Positions 45,539 through 55,770 of a stretch of 64,000 nt of DNA are shown here, one piece after another (the stretch's first letter is position 1; each line of letters starts with the position of its first letter). This stretch comes from Bugula neritina. Its lineage: Eukaryota; Bryozoa; Gymnolaemata; Cheilostomatida; Bugulidae. The notes under the pieces are model-generated. The model saw nothing but the letters and a program-made list of their open reading frames with translations, ran no database searches and was not told the DNA's origin. The position numbers and the translations under genes are program-made. The stretch spans positions 4,145,241 to 4,209,240 of the forward strand of contig OZ037768.1 of NCBI GenBank assembly GCA_964035545.1, in the 5' to 3' direction.

Positions 45539-46912
45539 ATGGCTCATGAAGACATCAAATTAGACCTTAATGCTTTTCCTAAATTAAAGTTGGATGAAAG
45601 CAACATAACCAAATCTTGGAACTCATGGCTCATTCAATTTAAATTGAGTATAGAAGTTACTTCCCTTAATGCAGGGTTTGAAGTAGTAGGGGATGAACAG
45701 GTTAGCAGATTCAGAGGTAGGAGAAAGCTTTTAGCTCTGTTAGGAGCTGTAGGGTCAGAAGGTCTTGATACTTTACAGTCATTAGGTTTTGATTTGAATA
45801 ATAACTCTGATGATGGATATGAGTTAGCCTTAGACTTACTGCAATCTCACTATGATAGAGATGATACATTTTATGTGAAAACCATGAAGTTTGTCACTGT
45901 GACCCAAGCTTGTGGAGAAAACGAAATTGATTATTTGCTAAGAGTTGAGAAGCTAAGTAGAGCAATAAACTTTGGCAATAATGATGATGTTAGAATGGGA
46001 TTTGCAGTTGCACTAGCAGTTAATGGTCTAAGAAATGCAGGATTACGTAGACATTTGTTGCAGCATGCTAACCTAAGCTGGGAACAGCTGAAAAGAAAAA
46101 GTCGTGCTGCACATTTAAGTAAACTTTCTGAGGATGCTTTAAATGCAATAAACAATGAATGCATAGATGAACAGTCAATTGGTAGACTCACATATTCTTA
46201 CCAAGCTAATGGTAACTCAAAACATTGTAAGAAAAGAGATAAAGTCCTACATAGATCTAATTATGATAAGGCAACTTCTATCAATAGAGATAACTCTTTT
46301 TCAAAGAAAAAGGAGGCATGTAATTCATATCAACATTGTAGTTATAAATCGCAAAATGCTTACAAAAGTCATGTTAGATGCTTTAGATGTGACCGTACAG
46401 GACATTATGTGAGAAACTGCCCTAAAACCCGTTGCTACATGTGCAAGGAATTCGGCCACATTGCTCAAGATTGTTCTGATACTGAAAGATACCATCACAA
46501 AAAGAGATATGTGGAACAAAGAAAAAACAGGATCAGAGTTATGGACTCCTTAAAATCAGTGAAGTTTTCTAAAAAGAGTGATGTGACTTATAATCACAAT
46601 GTCAGTCCTAAAATAACAAGGACTTTACTAGTTAGTGGTAGGCGTGTAGAATTCTTGCTAGATACTGGGTCTGAGGTTTCTACACTTACAGAGGCGACTG
46701 CAGAAAAGTTGAAAATTAAATTAAAGGAACCAGATAAGCATATTACAGGTGTTGATAAGTCTTTGGTGAATGTGCTAGGCAGAGCTAAGGTTTGCATTGG
46801 CGACTTCAACAGATTTGTGGATACCAAGATTTATGTATTGGCAAACTCTACTGAAAATTTGCTTGGTATAGCTGATATTACTAGGTTAAAATTGCTGGAT
46901 CTGCAATGTTGA
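45539..46912 (+). CDS. Gag-protease polyprotein of the LTR element
   Basis: An intact frame of 457 residues. Residues 1 to about 210 form a helical Gag capsid-like region, followed by a basic stretch. Two CCHC zinc knuckles follow (C281-C284-H289-C294 and C299-C302-H307-C312), which bind RNA during packaging. An aspartic protease has its active site in FLLDTGSEVSTL (Asp about 375) and a second-half motif near LLGIADITRLKLL at the C-terminus. The stop follows directly where a reverse transcriptase would normally continue. No frameshift signal or downstream pol frame is seen. The chosen ATG is the first in this frame after the leader. Confidence 0.9.
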   Translation: MAHEDIKLDLNAFPKLKLDESNITKSWNSWLIQFKLSIEVTSLNAGFEVVGDEQVSRFRGRRKLLALLGAVGSEGLDTLQSLGFDLNNNSDDGYELALDLLQSHYDRDDTFYVKTMKFVTVTQACGENEIDYLLRVEKLSRAINFGNNDDVRMGFAVALAVNGLRNAGLRRHLLQHANLSWEQLKRKSRAAHLSKLSEDALNAINNECIDEQSIGRLTYSYQANGNSKHCKKRDKVLHRSNYDKATSINRDNSFSKKKEACNSYQHCSYKSQNAYKSHVRCFRCDRTGHYVRNCPKTRCYMCKEFGHIAQDCSDTERYHHKKRYVEQRKNRIRVMDSLKSVKFSKKSDVTYNHNVSPKITRTLLVSGRRVEFLLDTGSEVSTLTEATAEKLKIKLKEPDKHITGVDKSLVNVLGRAKVCIGDFNRFVDTKIYVLANSTENLLGIADITRLKLLDLQC

Positions 46913-47023
46913 TATAAAATGATACATGTGTGTTGTAGATATGGAAAAGTGTATTGATGTTCACTGTAATGATATAAACACATTATTGCAGTGGAATACT
47001 ATGGAATGACAGGCAGAAGCAGT

Positions 47024-47360
47024 TACCAACAATGTTGTCTGCTCCCGTGAGTTTAACTCATGGAAGACTCTGTAAGCCGACGAGAGAAGTCAGTTGTGAC
47101 CCTCGCTGTTGCTTCACGGGGTGTGAGCCGAGTGTAGTCTATATGCAGACCCTCGACATCTCACTTTCAGATAATATGATAAATGTGAGGTTTGACCTCA
47201 GTACTGACATGACATCATCAACATTGCCACTAATGTTGTCTGCTCCTGTGAGTTCCTTAGTTTAACTCATAGAAGACTCTGCAAGCTAGCAAGAGAAGTC
47301 AGCCTTGACTCTTGCTGCTACTTCACTTGCAGATAATACGATAAATGTCAAATTTGGCAT
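47024..47360 (+). repeat. Imperfect tandem duplication in the 3' untranslated part of the LTR element
   Basis: The stretch around AATGTTGTCTGCTCC...GTTTAACTCAT.GAAGACTCTG...GAGAAGTCAG...GATAA.A.GATAAATGT occurs from about 47024 and again from about 47230, roughly 200 bp apart. The copies are diverged and noncoding. Confidence 0.75.
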
Positions 47361-47609
47361 TGTTCTTCCCAACAGTGCTAGCAATGAGAGGAGGTGGGAT
47401 TCAACATCTAGGACTGAGCCACTTTGAACCACTTCATAATAAGTTTAAGTATTCAAGGGCATTAGTTGAAAGCTAGTTTTGTTTGAATTGATTGCACTTC
47501 TCTTTTAAAAGAAAAGGGCATGTGGAATTATTAGCATCATGATGATGATAATATAGATATGTGTTCTGGTATTCTGAAAATGTGCTCTTGTGCCCTGCTT
47601 CTCTTTTGT

Positions 47610-47621
47610 AAGGAGGGAGCA
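47610..47621 (+). other. Polypurine tract
   Basis: AAGGAGGGAGCA lies immediately before the 3' LTR, where plus-strand priming is expected. Confidence 0.7.
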
Positions 47622-47749
47622 TGTAAGATGATCTGATGTTGACAAGCTACAAGCTAGCAAGTACTAAAGCTACTGACAAGTGATAGCCGAAGGAAAGCCA
47701 ACAAGGAACACTCTGGAGCTGGAGCTTAGCCTGGTAGGTTAACATTACA
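47622..47749 (+). repeat. 3' LTR of the gag-protease element
   Basis: 128 bp, read as identical to the 5' LTR, and followed by the GAAGC target duplication. Confidence 0.95.
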
Positions 47750-48356
47750 GAAGCTGCTGTTAGATATGTGCAAATCATCTCCTAAAGAACAGAAAGATAA
47801 AGTTCAGGTATAGTTTGATATATTGTACGGCTTGTTCTTAGGTCATCATTTACAGTTCACTCAAATTTTAGTACTTGATATGTTGAATCGTAAGCTGTGC
47901 ATACATGTACATGCACGTATATACAGGCGTGTACCTACTAGGTTGGCTTGCGCTTACATGTAGACTGACACCGGTAATATATAGGAAGTATATTGAATTT
48001 TATAATTTGTATAAGGACACACATGGATACAAATAAAAATTTTAGTATAATATTATATTTATATTATTATGGAATGTGTGATAGTGCCAATTGCGTGAAA
48101 ATGAAAAGATAACTCCAATTAGCTTCTATTATGTTTAAATTTATTCATGCTCAAAATTACCTATGGTAATTTTCGTTGGGTTTTAGCAACACTAATTTTT
48201 CATACTGATTCATTTAGCCAACTGCAGTGTAGAATCCGTGTATATTTTAATATAGATGTATATATATATTATAATGTTGACAAGGGGTAAGGTGATAAGC
48301 TATGTCATAAGCACATCTAAAAGACTGTTTAAAGTATTTTTCATTGAATGTCACAG

Positions 48357-49421
48357 TTTAATAGTGTTAGTGGCACCCAGCAGCGTTGGACAGTCACTCC
48401 CAACTACCTGACTGTAAAGAACATCATTTCTAAACATCTTCTCATTTGAAATTAATGGTAAGATATAGCAGCATATACTTCAGTTATGAAACGGCTCGGT
48501 ACAACTCAAGTGCTCATTTGTATTCATTAAAATATAAACACATACTTCATCATCTCAAGTGGCCATCTATAGGTAATAACCTTTTAACAGATAATAATTA
48601 TTTGACTTCATTTGTCAAGATATCTGACTTAAACTAAAGTAGAGATCAAAGCTGCTCCCATTTCTCTAGTTTAGCAGGTAAAATATCACCTTTTGTTGTA
48701 ATGAGGTCAATTTGCACTTTACAGTTACACTGCCTTTATTCTTCTTCATGTTTTCCACCTACCCTAAAGGTATTAGTCAACTGTGTAAATAGAGCTCTTT
48801 GATGTTTCTTTTTTTAAACTGTTATCTCCTCATATAACCTTGGAACTCTGTGATATTAATTTTTTTCATAATTTAGCTTCTGAACTCTGTGATAATAATA
48901 TTTCTCATTTACTTTTATATCAGCGTTGACAGGCGGCAGAACTTGTTTAAAATAACTTAGTTAGGCTTCTCTCATTTTAAATTTTATTGTTGATGAATTG
49001 TTTAAAAGTTGTTGTGGTGCTAACAGATGCAGGAGGAAAAGTGATGATAACATGAAACGCATTGCACTTGGCATATTCTTGCTTCATTATTGACTGCGGT
49101 TTAGGAAACCTCACTGTCATTCTATCATTATCTTCCTTTTTATTTCTATTAAATTAAAATTATTTACCGATGTCATATCCAGCATAGATAATTCAAATAC
49201 TTATGTCAAGCTTGTCATTCGCTGTATTTGATTTGTTGAGAATTAATTCATATGATTTTAATCATGTCTACCAGTTTTTATATGCATTTAACAATAACTG
49301 GGCGTGTACTGTTCATATTTGCCAGACTATTCATATTTTCCAGCTCTCAAGTTTCACAATAGATTCTCCTGAGCTAACAAAGTTGAACGCTGGCAGCGGT
49401 CCTGCTATCTCCATCACTTGA
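48357..49421 (+). CDS. Two candidate exons of an unrecognised gene
   Basis: Island 48357-48413 (57 nt, after a CACAG acceptor and before a GTAAAG donor) reads FNSVSGTQQRWTVTPNYLT. Island 49344-49421 (after TTTTCCAG) reads LSSFTIDSPELTKLNAGSG and ends PAISIT before TGA. Both are phase 0 and have higher GC than the surroundings. The family is unknown, no start exon was found and chance is possible. Confidence 0.22.
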
Positions 49422-49449
49422 CAGCTGCGACGGTCTGCACCAGTCTTCC

Positions 49450-49482
49450 TGTTGAAGTTGAAGTTGAAGTTGAACTTTTGAA
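49450..49482 (+). repeat. Short (GTTGAA)n tandem repeat
   Basis: About five hexamer units, GTTGAA, ending in GTTGAAC. Confidence 0.85.
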
Positions 49483-49515
49483 ATGTCTTGAGCGTTATTC
49501 ACCGGCTTTTCATAT

Positions 49516-49547
49516 ATCGATCTCAGATCGATCTCAGCGAGATCGAT
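49516..49547. other. Dyad with an extra direct copy (ATCGATCTC)
   Basis: ATCGATCTC at 49516-49524 repeats at 49527-49535, and its exact reverse complement GAGATCGAT follows at 49539-49547 after a 3 nt loop. It could be a protein-binding site or a hairpin. Confidence 0.75.
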
Positions 49548-50274
49548 TCATGGAAAGCCAATGATTGGGTGTAGCTGTCAATCAACTGGGAGTGGTTGTC
49601 CTTTGTACGAGATGCTTTCATAGACAATATACTTTGAAAGAGGAACTAATACTGACAACTATGAATATCAAGCAGCGGCTGTCATGTCACAGACAGTGTG
49701 TTAAATTTATGGGAATATTGTAAGAATAACAAAACTAGATTTTCTTTGAAACTTTGAACCATTATATAAACTTTAGAGCAAATAGTGTGAGTTTTTGGGA
49801 GATTTCAGCTTACCTAGGATATAAAATTTTAAAAATTGAAATTTGGCGACCCACATTTTGTCAAATTTATTTACTGCAACTGTGAATATACTTACCACCC
49901 AACATCTGCCACCACAAAACCGATTGGAAGACCACAAGGTTGAAATGTCATTATGTAAACATTATTTAAATATTAACAACACTGGCTTTTTATTGGCAAT
50001 ATTTTCATAAAGCGTCTTATTTTCATAGTTTTGCACTAAGCTATGGTAAAAGTTCTGGTTATTTTTGTAACCACTGTAGGTTATTTGGTCTCGGGGTACT
50101 TTTTAAAAATATTCACTTCTTAAGCTAATCTCTACTCCGTAGGATTTTTTCACATGTTCAAAGTGTTGCTAAGAAACAATCAGATGCTTAGAAGGACTAA
50201 ATGTTAGGGTAGATATTATGTATTATGATATACTAGTATTTGATGAATGAGATTGAAAGATATGATGGTTTACT

Positions 50275-50277
<3 letters not shown>

Positions 50278-50320
<43 letters not shown>
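50278..50320 (+). repeat. (TA)n microsatellite adjoining the right direct repeat
   Basis: About 43 bp of TA, in the same position relative to the repeat as at 42870-42974. Confidence 0.95.
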
Positions 50321-50323
<3 letters not shown>

Positions 50324-50631
50324 GTTTTTTGACATCTTATCTAGCTTTAATTACTTATACGATGGAGCATGTTATAGATACATTATGTAACTTTACAGAT
50401 TGTAAAGTTATATAAATGTTGAGCTTTTCCTATTAAAATGATCTCATTGCATATATTACATGTATAATTCACTATTACTATTAGTACTATTACAACTACA
50501 GCATATTAGTACTAGTATAGCCTACTAGTATTAGTGTAGTATAACTATATTACTATTAGTACTCATGCTATAGTGTTGCTATTAAAATCTGGAAGACTCA
50601 ACTTTATTTCATAGAGTCAATAGATTATAGT
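50321..50631 (+). repeat. Right copy of the ~310 bp direct repeat
   Basis: It matches 42975-43280 with few substitutions and one short insertion (ACTAGTATAGCCTACTAG against AATAGTATACTAG). The hairpin arm has one mismatch here (ATGTAACTTTACA). The sequences diverge right after AGATTATAG. Confidence 0.9.
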
Positions 50632-51324
50632 TGGTAAACCATGTTCTAAGCTCTACAATATTATTTCATTATTTCATTGGAATCAAAATTATGAATATAA
50701 AAACTCAACTTCTACTAGTATAATTTCACTCATTATAAAATATACATTTTTAATTTTAATTAATAACCCAGTAGTTACATTCCTAAATAAACAAATCACA
50801 AAATTCTTATTATATAACTTTTTGCTTATTCACAGGACTTTTGCTGTTGTGCAGATAAAAAATAAATACCTTAGCTTAAGTTAGCATTGTGCATGGTGAT
50901 GTAGCAAAGTACATTTTAATACTTTTTCTTTCGCATTTCAACATAGCTGCCAAATATCAAAAAGTGGTTGAGACTATAGCAAAGTAAAAGTAATGCATTT
51001 TTAAATTAGCACTATTTTTAATTTTTCTAAGTTATATAAATGGATCTGCTAAGATGGTGGATAAGATTATCACACACCTGAAATTTGTATAAGGAGTCTG
51101 GTAGCTGAAACTTTGATAAATCTTTGCGACTGTCTTCTTGAATCTTAGATTCTATATTATGGTTGTTTTCAATTTACTGCTTTCGCACCATCAAATGCAT
51201 GTGCCATGCTAGACTGTACAAAAGTTGGTTAGGCTGTAATTTAGATATTGATCCAAGTGGCGTGATGAAAATTCCATCTTCCAAGTTTGGAATTGTACGC
51301 GGGAAATTCCCCAGTAGGTACACA

Positions 51325-51350
51325 GGGGGAGGGGGGGGGGGGGGGGGGGG
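51325..51350 (+). repeat. Poly-G tract (G5-A-G20)
   Basis: An uninterrupted run of 20 G after GGGGGA; it could form a G-quadruplex or could be an assembly-prone homopolymer. Confidence 0.9.
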
Positions 51351-52486
51351 TAGAGCTAAGATGTAGCTTCTACAACCGTTACATTACTATGTAGATTGAT
51401 GCTCAATCATAATCATTGCTATTAATTATTATAGTAATTGCTATTATTTTTATACTTTATGTTGATGAAGTGACGAATTGAAGCCCTCCTCCTACTCTTC
51501 CATAAAGTATATACTGACAGTGCAGGCTCATTACATAACATTTCTATTGGTTATTTGTGGTTAGTTAGTATCATTACATAGTGGACATAAACACATCACC
51601 AGGCTGTTTGTACTTAAATAACTTCTAAAGCTAAAGTTACTTGTTTTATGAGAATCAACTGTTAAATCAAACTTGGTACGATTATTTACTGCAGGTTAAG
51701 TATTAGTTAGTGGAAATTTACCTATCCAAAAACTTTGAGGGAGGGAATTTCCCTTCTGAGACCCGAGCATGTCATCTGTTATCATCATCTGTCATTAGTA
51801 AGCAAATAGCAGAGCTGTAGCAATAGCATGGTAACTAGATTTGTTAGCCATAGGAGGTCCCTTATGTTTGAGAGGCCAAATTCTAAGACCTAAGTTTTAA
51901 GTCATTTGGTCTTTTGCTGAACATGCATTACATATATAACAATATTCTGTAATGGTAACGCATAGTAAAAGTAAAAGGTTATGTAATAAAAACTCTTATA
52001 TGTTGTGTTTTGCTTTCTCATTTAGTCGCAGTATAACTGAGAAAGTGCAATATTAGCCTAAGCTCTCTAACTTTTTTTATTTAAATATTAGTCTACTGTG
52101 TAACTCCACTAAGCTGAGTGTAAATGAAACCATTAAGACACTTTCTATAAACTACTAAAATTTGGTGTTATTTAGATATTGCAGAATTATTGAGATTTAA
52201 GACTGATTTGAGCACCTATCAGAATGTCTACCCAGCCAAATAGCTAAAAGTTTCAATTAGTCAGCATGCTGCTGACTTTGCAGAGAAAGCAAAACTTCCA
52301 TTTCCCAAATAGACAATAGAGGGGATTCCCAATTTGTAATCCCAATCAATAGCTGCTGTTAAAACAAGTGCAGCCCAGCTCTATAGCAACTCTGCTTGAT
52401 AAGCAGTAAAACTAGTGTCGAACGAAAATTAAAAGAAAAATAATTTTATAAAAATGTAATAAAATACTAATATAATAAACTATGTT

Positions 52487-52561
52487 TCTAAATGGAATAT
52501 TTAAGTGAGTATCTAAATGGAATATTTAAGTGAGTATCTAAATGGAATATTTAACTGGGTA
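52487..52561 (+). repeat. 25 bp tandem repeat, three copies
   Basis: The unit begins TCTAAATGGAATATTTAAGT and continues GAGTA. Copies 1 and 2 are identical; copy 3 has three changes near its end. Confidence 0.95.
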
Positions 52562-52860
52562 AAGTATTTAACTAATTGTCTCTGAAGTGTTTTGGGAATA
52601 ATTTATGGAATATGCAAATGACGTTTGTTGTGTGATATAAAGTATGTGAATGAAAATGTATAACTAAATTGTATATGATACGTGTAAACAGTGTAAAAGA
52701 ATGCTCGTAATTAATCAAGCTTAAATCTGATTTGCATAAACAAGAACTTTGAATGTCATTTAGTTAAAAACTAGAATATTATGTAGATTGATATTAGAGT
52801 TTTCTTCGATCAACAAATGTTAGATTTTGGTTTGGCTTTTAACAAAATTATTCATGCAAG

Positions 52861-52861
<1 letters not shown>

Positions 52862-52907
<46 letters not shown>
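52862..52907 (+). repeat. (TA)n microsatellite
   Basis: About 46 bp of TA. Confidence 0.95.
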
Positions 52908-52908
<1 letters not shown>

Positions 52909-53214
52909 TTCTATGTGTGTAATGGTAGCAACTCTGAACATTAATTTTCGGGAGGCAAATTTAGGACCTGCCCCTCCAAAGAATGAAACTATAAATTATG
53001 TTCTTGTTTATAAATATCTATTTCATGATAATAACTTGGAAGCAAAATTACAATAATAATAAAGATGATAACCAAACCAAAAGAAAAGAAAACAATTCCA
53101 GCGATCTTTCGAAATCTTGCTGTGCAATAGAATACTAGCAACTTACAAAGTTAATGAGCCTTCAAATATGACTTTATATAATTTCAAAATCAATAATTAA
53201 AAATTCTCTCAGAA

Positions 53215-53600
53215 ATAAAGGATGGTTTCTATAATTTGTGCAGTTTAAAAAACATCCAATAATTTTCTTGATTCAAAACTTAGTTTCTTTCAAATATAAA
53301 TTTTATACAGCTTTAATTGACATCAATAAAATTTTCAATTCACAATAATAGTTTCTTCAAGTATAAATTTTGTGCAGCTTCAACATTCAATAACTTTCTT
53401 GATTCAAAGTAATAGTTTTCTTCAAATATAAATTTTGTGCAACTTCAACATTCAATAATTTTCTTAATTTAAAATAATAGTTTTCTCCAAATGCAATTTT
53501 GTGCTGCTTTAATATTCAATGATTAACAAATTTTCTCTCAATTCAAAAATAATAGTTTTCTTCAGATACAATTTTCCTCAATAATGATTTCTCTAAGTGT
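53215..53600 (+). repeat. Degenerate minisatellite, ~65 bp unit, about five copies
   Basis: Recurrent words are TTTCTTGATTCAAA, AATAGTTTTCTTCAAATATA, AATTTTGTGCAGCTT and AACATTCAATAA in the same order, with growing divergence toward both ends. Confidence 0.8.
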
Positions 53601-53754
53601 AAATTTCCTCAATAAATCTTCTAAACAACAAAATATATTATAAAATGACTTACTATAACTGTTTCAGTTTGTCTTACACCTCTGCATCATCATGAGAAAT
53701 ATTACATACGTATAAATTAATTATATTAACTGCACTATTATTAATAGTCTGCTG

Positions 53755-53812
53755 CTGTTCTTCTTCCTTTTTTCCTTCTTTTCCTCTCTCTTCCTCCTTT
53801 CTTTCTTAATCT
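53755..53812 (+). repeat. Polypyrimidine tract
   Basis: Almost pure C/T for about 55 bases, about 30 bp upstream of a candidate exon. Confidence 0.85.
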
Positions 53813-53844
53813 GATGTTGTTTCTGTCGGCTATTTTATAGGTAG

Positions 53845-54704
53845 CCTCCTTGGCAGCGTTTTGGGTTCCAGGGCATTGGTGATATCACAGGATTAACTTC
53901 GTTAGGTAAGTTGCCAGTTGGCTTACAGCACCAAATAGGGGGGTTGGTCGACATATATGGGAGTTGTTGGTGATAAGTTGTTGGCTCATCTTTGTATAAG
54001 GATCTTTGAATTACCTAGGTTACATCAATATTAATATTGTGGCTCAACCTGAAGTATAATTTCTTTTAAAGCTAAAAATAAATAACTATATATCCATATA
54101 TATATAAATGCATTGGCCATTGTTCACGTGCTGACCTTTGTAACATGATGTCACCATCAAGCTATATCAAGGCTGCATGATTTATCGAGCATAAAATATT
54201 GTATATCATCTATGTGTTAACATGACTGCATGTATAAATTCAAACTCAATTTATTCCTGTTTGTTTATCAGTAAATGTTTATATAAAAAGGCTAAACATT
54301 ACAAATTCCAACACGGCGAACATGACATTGTAATATTATCCCAAATTTCACAATTAATTGTATAAAACAACTTTACTAAGCATATCATAGTTGTATTATT
54401 TAGGGATTAGTAATTATATGTCTGGTATATTGATTAAGTTTCCATGTAAGACCAATTGCTATGTAAGATTAAATTTAATTCATTTAAATAATACGTCTGG
54501 TATATTAATTAACTTTCTTATCAAGACCAATTTAAAATTTTTTATGTACTTTATACTTCTCTGTAGGTACACTGTAGTCCACACACGGTGACAGAGCAGA
54601 TACAACAATTTATCAACCTGTCACCACCGAAGTCATCTCACCACAAGTCTCTAAGAAAAGGAGAAACTTCAACACCGAATGAATCACATCTCTTGAAGAC
54701 ATAG
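53845..54704 (+). CDS. Two candidate exons of an unrecognised gene
   Basis: Island 53845-53905, after GTAG and before GTAAGT, reads PPWQRFGFQGIGDITGLTSL in one frame. Island 54567-54704, after CTGTAG, is an open 45-codon frame beginning VHCSPHTVTEQIQQF and ending with TAG. Their phases do not join directly (1 nt left over against phase 0), so an exon is missing between them or one call is wrong. They are richer in GC than the flanks. Function unknown. Confidence 0.22.
54417..54535 (+). repeat. Imperfect direct duplication (~42 bp, 74 bp apart)
   Basis: GTCTGGTATATTGATTAAGT...AAGACCAATT at about 54417 recurs as GTCTGGTATATTAATTAACT...AAGACCAATT at about 54491. Confidence 0.75.
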
Positions 54705-55770
54705 CTTGCAAAACATAGAAGTAAGAAAATAAATATAAACAGAACATTCCATTTTGCAGACTTTGCAGAAAGCTCACTCTGATTGCAAAATTTAGCTGCA
54801 CCACTTGCAAATGGTCTTGGCAGACTCTATAGAAGTTCCATTGTATCCTAGTCTTATTTGCATAATTAAAATGAGATATCTCAGATCTAATTTTGAACAC
54901 AATGGAATGGTTTGTTCCAAAGAACTGTCATTTGTGATGTTAATAAATGTGAGTGAGACTTGGGGTAATGTGTTCCAAAAGTTGTAAGAGCTGTCATGAA
55001 ACTTGTACAAGCTGTCACAAGTCTTGTTTCACCTCTGATGCCAGTAAACTTGGGTGAGGCCTGCAGCTGTTCCAGTTATAATTAGCATACAATGGGGGGG
55101 GGGGTGTTATTTTTAAAATAACTGTCTGTAAAAATGTGGCCTGCCCTCAATGTCAACCAATTTCACTCTAGCTTATAAACTTTCCAGTCCAGCCATACAA
55201 ATGCAGTACCTACTCTGCAAAAATAAAATGCTTGGCATTTTCTTGATCTGACACTAGTATTATTGGTACATCAAGTACACCACATACATCAAGTACATTA
55301 ATACTTATGTTACTTTATTGCTTAGAAATCTTAATTCAATAATGCAAGAATGTGTAAGTGTACCGTAATATATATTTCTATTTATTTCTCTGACATGTAA
55401 TGTATTTTCATGAAAAAGCATTGGTTACATGATAAAACTTCTAAAGTTTGCAAAAAACTGAGGTTTTATAACTTTAACCTTATAATAAACAATAGTTAAA
55501 AAGCAATTGTCTATTTACATAATATTATTGCAATAAAATCTATATTAGACACTATAGTTACATTATATTCATATGGAGGATAGACATATCCACGCCTCAC
55601 TTTGAAAATATAAGAAATGTTTTAAACATTATTGGTCAGTAAATCTATCAATTTTAAAGAACCAATTAGAATAACCACCTATAACTACAAGTCTCTATAC
55701 TGGATGTGCCAGCTCAAACTAGCTGTAGAAGTACTAATAACTCATTATATACCATCTCAGGGTATTCAGG
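54705..55770. other. Intergenic AT-rich DNA
   Basis: It contains an 11 bp G run at 55094-55104. No gene is recognised. Confidence 0.5.

Larger units (their letters stand above)
45087..47749 (+). mobile_element. Short LTR retrotransposon encoding only Gag and protease
   Basis: The 2663 bp element has two 128 bp LTRs (45087-45214 and 47622-47749) that I read as identical, starting TG and ending CA. The 5 bp target duplication GAAGC flanks it (45082-45086 and 47750-47754). A primer-binding site abuts the 5' LTR and a purine tract precedes the 3' LTR. Its only long frame encodes Gag plus aspartic protease; no reverse transcriptase, RNase H or integrase frame is present. It is therefore non-autonomous and must borrow these enzymes. 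Identical LTRs imply recent insertion. It landed in a BRE1-like exon, inside the codon that follows MK. Confidence 0.93.
43499..47807 (+). pseudogene. BRE1: BRE1 (RNF20/RNF40 E3 ubiquitin ligase) gene fragment, broken
   Basis: Three exons encode the middle coiled-coil region of BRE1, the histone H2B ubiquitin ligase. Exon a (43499-43795) holds [37 protein letters not shown] and QRYKRKFKDAQVELSKL. Exon b (44391 to about 44564) holds KHEVDEFVDKSKGKGKADKE. Exon c (45051-45086 plus 47755-47807) holds SQKEMKLLLDM and SSPKEQKDKVQ. It is broken in three ways: exon a has in-frame TAG (43694) and TGA (43706) stops, exon b runs into TAA with no canonical donor at the expected border, and exon c is split by an LTR retroelement. 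Neither the N-terminal exons nor the C-terminal RING is present nearby. Splice phases of a and b still agree, so it derives from genomic DNA and not from a processed mRNA. Identification rests on remembered family sequence. Confidence 0.78.
47808..50277. other. Intergenic region right of the BRE1 fragment
   Basis: AT-rich, with no continuation of BRE1. It contains two exon-like islands (48357-48413 and 49344-49421), a short GTTGAA repeat and a dyad at 49516-49547. Confidence 0.5.
50632..53844. other. Intergenic, repeat-bearing AT-rich DNA
   Basis: It contains a G20 tract, a 25 bp triplicate, a (TA)n array, a minisatellite and a pyrimidine tract, listed separately. A fragment at 50690-50745 matches the dispersed repeat near 40835-40890. 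No gene is seen. Confidence 0.5.
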
